A stretch of DNA of 64,000 bases from Elusimicrobiota bacterium (GTDB lineage: Bacteria > Elusimicrobiota > Elusimicrobia > UBA1565 > JACRDR01): NCBI GenBank assembly GCA_016194745.1, contig JACQBA010000019.1, positions 62,001 to 126,000 of the forward strand. The letters run 5' to 3'. The first letter of the stretch is position 1, and every line of letters begins with the position of its first letter. Below the pieces are notes generated by a model. That model searched no databases. It saw only the letters and a program-made list of their open reading frames with translations, and was not told the DNA's origin. This document shows positions 58,146-64,000 of the stretch, piece by piece. A program made the translations under genes and the position numbers.

Positions 58146-58509
58146 GTTCAAGTTCGGCTGGTACGGAGATCAGGGACTGGGGGAACAATTGATCCAAGCG
58201 ATCCTTCAAGGCAAGAAGACCGCATGCGTCTGCCCCGCCTACGATCCCACCGACGCCGACGTCGCGGAAGGCGAGGAGCTTCTTCTAGTGGACAAGAACA
58301 ACGCGGGCCGCGGCGTCGTGAGGATACAGCGCATTGAACTGCGTCCCTTCGGCACCCTCGACGAGGGGGTCGCGGCGCGAGACGGCATGACCCTCGAGGA
58401 GCTCAAGAAGAAGCTCTCCTTCGCCAACAGCCGCGAATTCAGGGCGGACGAGGAGATGCGCATCACGTATTTCGAGCTGGTCGCCTCCAAGCCGCCCCTC
58501 GAGCGATAG
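58138..58509 (+). CDS. ASCH-domain protein
   Basis: A 123-residue protein of the ASCH (PUA-like) superfamily, seen from FKFGWYGDQGLGEQLIQAIL and the conserved GKKTA loop. ASCH proteins are thought to bind RNA, and some act on cytidine derivatives. ATG 58138 overlaps the end of lipB by 8 bases, so it is translated with the PDH operon; the reason is unclear. Confidence 0.8.
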   Translation: MRKFKFGWYGDQGLGEQLIQAILQGKKTACVCPAYDPTDADVAEGEELLLVDKNNAGRGVVRIQRIELRPFGTLDEGVAARDGMTLEELKKKLSFANSREFRADEEMRITYFELVASKPPLER

Positions 58510-58512
58510 ACC

Positions 58513-59205
58513 ATGGCCAAGATCCTCTGCATCGAAGACGACCCGGACATCCAGCATCTCATCGGCTACGCCCTTTTTAGGGAAGGCTACGAGATCCACT
58601 ACGCCTTCAATGGGCAGGAAGGCTACGAGAAAATACTCTCGCTCGATCCCGATCTCATCCTCCTCGACCTGATGATCCCCGTGATGAACGGGGTCGAGCT
58701 GCTCAAGAAGCTGCAGATGAACAAGGACACCCAAGCCATCCCCGTCTGCATCGTGTCTGCCTATGGAGACGAGGCCGACATGCTCAATCACTCCATGCGC
58801 GCGCTGGGCGCGGTCGATTATTTAAGGAAGCCCGTCCGCATCCCGGAACTCATCGCGCGGGTCAAGCAGATCCTCTCCAAATTCCCCCGCGCGCTCCGGC
58901 GCACGCCGAAGCCGGCGCCGGCCCAGCTCAAGAAGGGCGCGGTGCGCTTGGACCCAAAGTTCAGGACCGTCTGGATCAACGACCGGCTCGTGTGCACGCT
59001 TCCCCACAAGCGCTTCGCCCTGCTCAAGCGGCTGGTGGAGAGCCAGGATCCGGTGCCGCGCGACGAGCTCCTGCGCGATATGGGCTACGACTCGAGCCAA
59101 GCCAATGCGCTGGAGAAGGCGATACAGCGGCTCCGCGAGGATCTCGGCACCGTCGAGAGCAAGCGCCTGCAGACGTCTCTCAACGGCTACGAACTTTTGG
59201 GCTGA
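58513..59205 (+). CDS. OmpR-like response regulator
   Basis: A 230-residue regulator: receiver (1-120) with phospho-Asp in LLDLMIPVMNG and Lys in YLRKPVRI, then a winged-helix DNA-binding domain (about 140-230, RFALLKRLVESQDPVPRDEL and ALEKAIQRLRED). It starts three bases after the ASCH gene and so may be expressed with the PDH operon. The kinase genes downstream are the obvious partners. Confidence 0.88.
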   Translation: MAKILCIEDDPDIQHLIGYALFREGYEIHYAFNGQEGYEKILSLDPDLILLDLMIPVMNGVELLKKLQMNKDTQAIPVCIVSAYGDEADMLNHSMRALGAVDYLRKPVRIPELIARVKQILSKFPRALRRTPKPAPAQLKKGAVRLDPKFRTVWINDRLVCTLPHKRFALLKRLVESQDPVPRDELLRDMGYDSSQANALEKAIQRLREDLGTVESKRLQTSLNGYELLG

Positions 59206-59222
59206 CGCTGACTGACATCCAC

Positions 59223-59244
59223 TGACTCATTTTCTATTGACTCA
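59223..59244. repeat. Direct repeats of TGACTCA upstream of the signalling operon
   Basis: TGACTCA at 59223-59229 and 59238-59244, start-to-start 15 bp, with two more TGAC units just upstream (59203, 59212). The second copy overlaps the -35 box of the promoter at 59237. Possible activator or repressor half-sites. Confidence 0.4.
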
Positions 59245-59266
59245 GCGCCTACCGTAGCGGCATACT
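59237..59266 (+). promoter_or_regulatory. Promoter of the two-component block
   Basis: TTGACT (59237-59242), an 18-bp spacer, CATACT (59261-59266). The first ATG downstream is at 59275, 8 bases away, and opens a 19-codon ORF leading into the kinase gene. Confidence 0.55.
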
Positions 59267-59274
59267 GAATGTAG

Positions 59275-59334
59275 ATGGCGCCGGACCCGCGGACGAGTCC
59301 GGCGCCCCTCACTCTGAAACCAAGCGAGATATGA
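59275..59334 (+). other. 19-codon leader ORF with hairpin, coupled to the hybrid kinase
   Basis: ATG 59275 opens MAPDPRTSPAPLTLKPSEI; its TGA (59332-59334) overlaps the kinase start (ATGA at 59331). It contains a perfect 10-bp inverted repeat, GGCGCCGGAC (59277-59286) with GTCCGGCGCC (59297-59306). Its ATG is placed for leaderless initiation. It may be a leader peptide that controls translation of the kinase, or the hairpin may be a terminator of the preceding operon. Confidence 0.4.
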
Positions 59335-60848
59335 ACGAAGCCCCTCTCAAGGCCCTGCTGATCGAGGACGACGCCGAGGATACGTTGATCCTCATGGAAC
59401 TGCTCGCCCAGCCCGGCTGGCCGGCCCTCCAGTTCACGCTGGTCTGCGCGGAAACTCTTAAAGCGGGGCTCAAGCTCCTCGCGGACGGGGGGATCGACGT
59501 CGTGCTCCTCGATCTGATGCTCCCCGACAGCCAGGGGGTCGAGGCGGCCCAGCGCATCCGCGCCCAAGCGCCCGAGGTGCCGATCGTCGTCCTCACCGGG
59601 ATGCGCGACGAGGCGATGGGGCTGGAAGCCGTGCGTCACGGGGCCCAGGACTACGTCGTCAAGGGGAGCATCGACGGCAAGTCGCTTAAGCGGATCATCA
59701 GCTTCGCGGTCGAACGCCATCGCCTGTCGTCCAGCTTCGAGACGCTAATCGAGAATTCGGTCGACGGCATGGTCGTCATCGACGCACGGAACGTGGTCCG
59801 TTACGTCAATCCGGCGGCGCAGATGTTCCTCGATCGGAGCGCCAAGGACATGCTCGGCAGGACGTTCGAATACCCGCTTCCCGCCACGGGCACGGGCGAA
59901 CTGCGCGCGAACTCCGGCGGCCGCGACTGCATCGCCGAAGTCCGCGTCGCCTCGATCACGTGGAACAACGAGCCGGCGCGCCTCGTATCCCTGCACGACA
60001 TCACCGACATCCGGCGCGTCGAGCAGCTCAAAGCCGAGGTCCGCGAGCGGCGCCGGATGGACCAGCTCAAGGACGAGCTCGTGAGCACGGTCTCCCATGA
60101 AATCCGCAGCCCGCTGACCATCATTAAGGCGGCGGTCGACAATCTGCGCTACGGGCTTGCTGGGCCACTCTCTGCGCCGCAGAAGACGATGGTCCAGCTG
60201 ATGGTGAACAACACGCAGCGGCTGATGAAGGTGGTCAACAACATCCTCGACCTCTCCCGGCTCGAGTCGGGCAAGGCGAATATCCAGGCGAAGAAGGTCC
60301 AGCTCGCCGAGCTCGTGCGGGAGTCTGTCCTGGGATTCCAGATGATCGCGGGAGAGAAGAAACTCAAGATAGAAAACGAGTTCCCGGACGACCTTCCTCC
60401 CGTATACGCCAATCCCGATCTTCTGGTCCAGGTGATCAACAACCTTTTGGACAACGCGATGCGCTTCACGAAGACCCGTATCCAGATCCAGGCGAAAGAG
60501 GCCGCCGCGGCCGGGCCCATGGACGGCACGGCGCATGGCGGGCCCGTTCTTACGGCGCGAAAGTTCGTGCAGATCAGCGTGATCGACGACGGGGCGGGAA
60601 TCCCCAAGGAACGGCAAGCGGAGCTGTTCGACAAATTCGTGCAGCTCAAGCGACGCACTACCGAGACCGGCTATAAAGGTACCGGCCTTGGGCTGAGCAT
60701 CTGCAAGGAGATCATCGAGCGGCAGCAGGGCTGCATCTGGGTGGAGAGCGGCAAGGGCTCCGGCACCCGATTCAATTTCACGCTGCCGCAATTCGATCCC
60801 GCCCGTGACGAGGAGGGGGAGGCGACACCGGAGGAACCGCAAAAATGA
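59331..60848 (+). CDS. Receiver-PAS-histidine kinase hybrid
   Basis: A 505-residue soluble protein: N-terminal receiver (D61, K111), PAS domain (about 132-230), HisKA with H256 in VSHEIRSPL, and a HATPase domain with N box NNLLDNAMRF, IDDGAGIPKE and GTGLGLSI. An N-terminal receiver suggests that it is controlled by another kinase in a relay. No membrane segment. It overlaps the next receiver gene (ATGA). Confidence 0.92.
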   Translation: MNEAPLKALLIEDDAEDTLILMELLAQPGWPALQFTLVCAETLKAGLKLLADGGIDVVLLDLMLPDSQGVEAAQRIRAQAPEVPIVVLTGMRDEAMGLEAVRHGAQDYVVKGSIDGKSLKRIISFAVERHRLSSSFETLIENSVDGMVVIDARNVVRYVNPAAQMFLDRSAKDMLGRTFEYPLPATGTGELRANSGGRDCIAEVRVASITWNNEPARLVSLHDITDIRRVEQLKAEVRERRRMDQLKDELVSTVSHEIRSPLTIIKAAVDNLRYGLAGPLSAPQKTMVQLMVNNTQRLMKVVNNILDLSRLESGKANIQAKKVQLAELVRESVLGFQMIAGEKKLKIENEFPDDLPPVYANPDLLVQVINNLLDNAMRFTKTRIQIQAKEAAAAGPMDGTAHGGPVLTARKFVQISVIDDGAGIPKERQAELFDKFVQLKRRTTETGYKGTGLGLSICKEIIERQQGCIWVESGKGSGTRFNFTLPQFDPARDEEGEATPEEPQK

Positions 60849-61225
60849 CGGGGGAGAAGCCGCACGTCTTGATGGTCGACGACGACGACGAATTTCGGAT
60901 GATCGTCCGGGATTGGATCAACCATCGCTACGATTTCTCGGAGCTTCCGAGCGGCGAAGGTCTTTTGGAGGAAATGGCGGAGGTCCAGCCGGACGTCGTC
61001 ATCATGGACGTCCGCATGCCGGGACCCAGCGGGTTCAAGCTATGTCAAGCAATGAGGGCGGACGCGCGCTTCCACAGCGTCCCGGTCCTGTTCCTGACCG
61101 CGTCGAAGGACGACGTCGACTTCGTCCGCTCGCTGAGGGTGGGGGGGACGGCGTTCTTGGCGAAGCCGGTGGACCGCAAGGACCTTCTCTACAAACTCAA
61201 GGAGCTATTGCTCACGCCGGTATGA
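60845..61225 (+). CDS. Stand-alone receiver protein
   Basis: A 126-residue CheY-like receiver: acidic cluster VDDDDE, phospho-Asp in IMDVRMPGPSG, and Lys in FLAKPVD. It lies between two kinase genes and overlaps both by ATGA, so it probably shuttles phosphoryl groups between them. Confidence 0.9.
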   Translation: MTGEKPHVLMVDDDDEFRMIVRDWINHRYDFSELPSGEGLLEEMAEVQPDVVIMDVRMPGPSGFKLCQAMRADARFHSVPVLFLTASKDDVDFVRSLRVGGTAFLAKPVDRKDLLYKLKELLLTPV

Positions 61226-63273
61226 GTCGGCGTTTCGGCGAGCTGGCTTTCCTGCTGCTCGCCTATTTCATTGCCGGAAAACTCGGCCTGCGCCTGGCGT
61301 TCGTCAACGCGAGCGCCACGGCGGTCTGGCCGGCCACGGGTATCGCCGTGGGAGGCCTGCTCCTCCTCGGCCGCGGCGCCTGGCCCGCGATTTTCATCGG
61401 GGCCTTCCTGACGAACCTCCTCACCGCGGGCACTACGTTCACGTCGCTCGGGATCGCGGCGGGCAACACGCTCGAAGGGGTCGTCGCCGCCTACCTCATC
61501 GAGCGCCTCGCGCAGGGACGACGCTTCCTGCTGCGGCCCCGCGACGTCTTCCGCTTTACGGGGATCGCGGCGGCCGCGACCACGCTCAGCGCGACCCTCG
61601 GCGTGTCCACGCTCATGCTCGGTGGGCTCGCGGCATGGACCACGATCGGGCCGATATGGCTCACCTGGTGGATGGGCGACATGGCCGGCTGCCTGCTCGT
61701 GACGCCGCTCATCGTCTCTTGGGCCGCCACTTCGAGCGGGGAGTGGACGAAGGCGCGCGCGGCGGAGGCCTTCGCCCTGTCGGCGCTCGCCGCAGCGACG
61801 GCGTTCGCCGTCTTCGGACCGGCGCTCTCGATCTCCGCCGGAAGCTCGCTCGAGTTCCTCTGCTTTCCGACGCTCCTGTGGGCCGCCTACCGATTCGGGC
61901 CCCGGGCGACGACGCTCGCCCTCGCGTCCCTTTCGGCCGTCGCCTCTTTGAGCACTCTCCACGGATTCGGGCCGTTCGCCGGTAAATCCCCCAACGAAGC
62001 CCTGCTGCTGCTCCAAGCGTTCATGATCGTCTCGGCCGCGACGATGATGTCGTTGTCGGCCGTCGTGGCCGCGCATCGCCGCGCCGTGCAGGACCTTCGG
62101 GTCATCCACCGGCAGCTGGAGGAGCGGATCGACCGCCGCTCCGCGGAGCTCGCCGCCATCGTGGAGACGTCCCTCGACGCGATCATCGGGACCGACGCCG
62201 AGGCCAATATCCGGAGCTGGAACTCGGGCGCGGAGCAGCTCCTCGGCTACGCTCTCGAGGAGGTGCGCGGCAGGAGCATCACGCTGCTGGCCCCTCCCGG
62301 ACGCGAGGAGGAGGTCGCGCGCGCCTTCGAGACGGCCCGGACCGGCATGTCCGAATACTACGAGACGCAGCGCTTGTGCAAGAACGGGGACTTGGTCGAC
62401 GTCTCGATCATCATCTCGCCCGTGCGCGACGCCTCCGGCGAAATAAAGGGGTTTTCCGCGATCTATCGCAACATCGCGCGGAGGAAGCGGGCGGAACGGG
62501 AGCTCGGGCGCAAGACGGAGGAACTCATGCGTTCCAACTCCGAGCTGAGCCTCTTCGCGTCGATCGTGTCCCACGAGCTTCAGGAGCCCCTCCGGAAGAT
62601 CATCGCGTTCGGAGATCTGCTCACGCAGTCCGACTCCGCGACCGAGACTCAGCGCGCGGGCTACGTCAAGCGCATGCAGGACGCCTCGCGCCGGATGCAG
62701 AGGCTCATCGAGGACATCCTGGACCTCTCCCGCGTCACGACCAACGCGCGGCCTGTCGAGCCCGTCGACTTGGGCGAGGTCGCAGAGGAGGTCGCGGCCG
62801 ATTTCAAGTCCCGGTTCGAGCACGTCGGCGCACGCATCGAGACCGCCGCGCTGCCCGTGGTCCTCGGGGACCCGTTCCAGGTCCGCCAGCTGTTCCAGAA
62901 CCTCATCGGCAACGCGCTGAAATTCCGCGACAAGGAGCGGCCGCTGGTCCTGCGGATCTCGGAGCTCGCGCGTGCCGACGGCTTCGCCACCTTCGCGTTC
63001 GAGGACAACGGGATCGGTTTCGAGCCCGAGCACGCGCAGCGCCTGTTCAAGCCGTTCCAGCGCCTGCACCGCCGGGGCGAGTTCGAGGGCAGCGGGATGG
63101 GTCTCGCCATCTGCCAGCGCATCCTTCTCCGCCATGGCGGCGCTATTTCGGCGAGGGGCGAGCTTGGCCGCGGAGCAACGTTCGAGGTCACGCTGCCGTG
63201 GAGCGAGAAGATCGCTCAAGCGGCCGCGGAGGCCCTCGCCGCGCAGGGCAAAAGCGCTTCGCCCCCCGCCTGA
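61222..63273 (+). CDS. MASE1-PAS-histidine kinase membrane sensor
   Basis: A 683-residue sensor. N-terminal MASE1-type domain with about eight membrane helices (1-290, starting RRFGELAFLLLAYFIAGKLG and VWPATGIAVGG), a coiled-coil linker, PAS/PAC (about 310-430), HisKA with H451 in VSHELQEPL, and HATPase with NLIGNALKFRD, EDNGIGF and GSGMGLAI. MASE1 is an integral-membrane sensory module of unknown ligand. It ends the four-gene signalling block. Confidence 0.92.
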   Translation: MSRRFGELAFLLLAYFIAGKLGLRLAFVNASATAVWPATGIAVGGLLLLGRGAWPAIFIGAFLTNLLTAGTTFTSLGIAAGNTLEGVVAAYLIERLAQGRRFLLRPRDVFRFTGIAAAATTLSATLGVSTLMLGGLAAWTTIGPIWLTWWMGDMAGCLLVTPLIVSWAATSSGEWTKARAAEAFALSALAAATAFAVFGPALSISAGSSLEFLCFPTLLWAAYRFGPRATTLALASLSAVASLSTLHGFGPFAGKSPNEALLLLQAFMIVSAATMMSLSAVVAAHRRAVQDLRVIHRQLEERIDRRSAELAAIVETSLDAIIGTDAEANIRSWNSGAEQLLGYALEEVRGRSITLLAPPGREEEVARAFETARTGMSEYYETQRLCKNGDLVDVSIIISPVRDASGEIKGFSAIYRNIARRKRAERELGRKTEELMRSNSELSLFASIVSHELQEPLRKIIAFGDLLTQSDSATETQRAGYVKRMQDASRRMQRLIEDILDLSRVTTNARPVEPVDLGEVAEEVAADFKSRFEHVGARIETAALPVVLGDPFQVRQLFQNLIGNALKFRDKERPLVLRISELARADGFATFAFEDNGIGFEPEHAQRLFKPFQRLHRRGEFEGSGMGLAICQRILLRHGGAISARGELGRGATFEVTLPWSEKIAQAAAEALAAQGKSASPPA

Positions 63274-63304
63274 GCTCCGTCGACGATCCCCCGCCAGTAT
63301 CTTG

Positions 63305-63332
63305 TTGACAAGCCGAGCGGCAGAGATATTTA
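63305..63332 (+). promoter_or_regulatory. Promoter of the isocitrate lyase gene
   Basis: A consensus TTGACA (63305-63310), a 16-bp spacer and TATTTA (63327-63332). The transcript would have a leader of about 70 bases with a GGAGG site, unlike most promoters in this window. Confidence 0.55.
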
Positions 63333-63411
63333 ATGTGGACCAGCGGTACATTCCGCGTCCTCATGCTGAGCCGGTTCGCCCCTGCCAACCCACCCAACGA
63401 CGGAGGCCACT

Positions 63412-64000
63412 ATGCGCCCTCACAAACACGAGTTTGAATCGCAGCGCCTCGAGAAAGAATGGAAGACCAGCCCTCGCTGGAAAGGAACGACGCGCCCCTA
63501 TTCCGGAGCCGACGTGGTCCGCCTGCGCGGCTCTGTCCGCCTGCACCACACGCTGGCCTACCTGGGCGCCAAGAAGCTCTGGCACCTCGTCAATACCGAG
63601 GATTACGTGCATGCCCTCGGCGCCGTCACCGGCAACCAGGCGGTGCAGATGGTCCGCGCCGGCCTCAAGGCCATCTACGTGAGCGGCTGGCAGGTCGCGG
63701 CCGACGCCAATGACTCCTATCAAACGTATCCCGACCAGAGCCTATACCCCGTGCTCAGCGTCCCGCACCTCGTGCAGCGGATCAACAACTCGCTCCTGCG
63801 CGCGGACCAGATCGACACCGCCAAGGGCGCACGCACCGTGCGCAGCTGGTTCGCCCCGATGGTGGCGGACGCCGAGGCCGGCTTCGGCGGACCGATCAAT
63901 TCTTTCGAGCTGATGAAGGCCATGATCACGGCGGGCGCGGCCGGCGTCCATTTCGAGGACCAGCTCGCCTCCGCCAAGAAGTGCGGCCACATGGGCGGCA
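63412..64000 (+). CDS. aceA: Isocitrate lyase (3' end cut by window)
   Basis: The first 196 residues of isocitrate lyase, open to the window edge. The start is ATG 63412 with GGAGG at 63402-63406. The sequence shows [31 protein letters not shown], the YPDQSLYP loop and the start of the signature KKCGHMGG with the catalytic Cys. The enzyme splits isocitrate to glyoxylate and succinate in the glyoxylate shunt and allows growth on acetate or fatty acids. The long N-terminus and the [10 protein letters not shown] motif favour AceA over methylisocitrate lyase. Confidence 0.93.
   Translation, partial: MRPHKHEFESQRLEKEWKTSPRWKGTTRPYSGADVVRLRGSVRLHHTLAYLGAKKLWHLVNTEDYVHALGAVTGNQAVQMVRAGLKAIYVSGWQVAADANDSYQTYPDQSLYPVLSVPHLVQRINNSLLRADQIDTAKGARTVRSWFAPMVADAEAGFGGPINSFELMKAMITAGAAGVHFEDQLASAKKCGHMGG

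Noticed and set aside
1-64000. CRISPR arrays, insertion sequences, prophage or integrated elements
   Set aside because: No regularly spaced repeats, transposase, integrase or att-like repeats were seen, and composition is even apart from short promoter islands.

Overview
The window is a dense, high-GC stretch of bacterial chromosome carrying about 60 genes on both strands. No rRNA, tRNA, CRISPR array, transposase or phage gene was found. Lipoproteins, many Sec signal peptides, SpoVG, a pyruvate dehydrogenase complex and an isocitrate lyase suggest a free-living diderm with respiratory or acetate metabolism. No phylogenetic marker is present. An uncultivated high-GC lineage such as Elusimicrobiota would fit, but that is only an inference.

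Layout. 1-6100: a truncated GH16 lipoprotein, secreted proteins of unknown function, a stand-alone receiver, a tandem rhodanese and a LysR regulator. 6189-11677: an HtrA-type protease, an operon for an exported polysaccharide (GT2 synthase, GH16 lipoprotein, SGNH hydrolase), spoVG and a second receiver. 11745-17068 (minus): a five-gene phospholipid operon that matches E. coli ynbABCD with an inserted PlsC acyltransferase. 17188-18413: small membrane proteins and a secreted pentapeptide-repeat protein. 18644-22271: yggS, yggU, mtnA and pyk. 22476-25378: secreted and membrane proteins of unknown function. 25673-29427: two tandem paralogues, membrane-anchored, with an FrpC/RTX-like calcium-binding module, downstream of a double palindrome. 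29522-36489: cutA, maf, an odd histidine kinase, a flavin reductase, a Yip1-type protein and a DCC/lipase-maturation-factor fusion. 36999-46552: desaturase, alkyl-DHAP synthase, a frameshifted SDR and a fatty-acyl reductase/PlsC fusion (a probable ether-lipid gene set), interspersed with secreted proteins. 46654-51499: a peptide-type binding protein and two YtrA-like GntR regulators. 51622-58509: lipA, pdhA, pdhB, E2, E3, lipB and an ASCH gene in one run. 58513-63273: a two-component signalling block. 63412 to the end: isocitrate lyase, cut by the window edge.

How the genes work together. The lipA-PDH-lipB block is self-contained: it encodes the complex and the two enzymes that make and attach its lipoyl cofactor. 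Pyruvate kinase feeds it, and isocitrate lyase uses the acetyl-CoA side. Membrane lipid chemistry is the second theme: a Ynb-like head-group operon, an ether-lipid set and a desaturase. Export and envelope functions make up most of the rest.

Two architectural patterns recur. First, at least 16 start codons lie only 5-9 bases after a TATAAT-like -10 box, several with a good -35 at 17-18 bp, which predicts leaderless mRNAs. Second, gaps between co-directional genes are often bridged by very short ORFs whose stop codon overlaps the next start (ATGA), notably at three consecutive junctions in yggS-yggU-mtnA-pyk.
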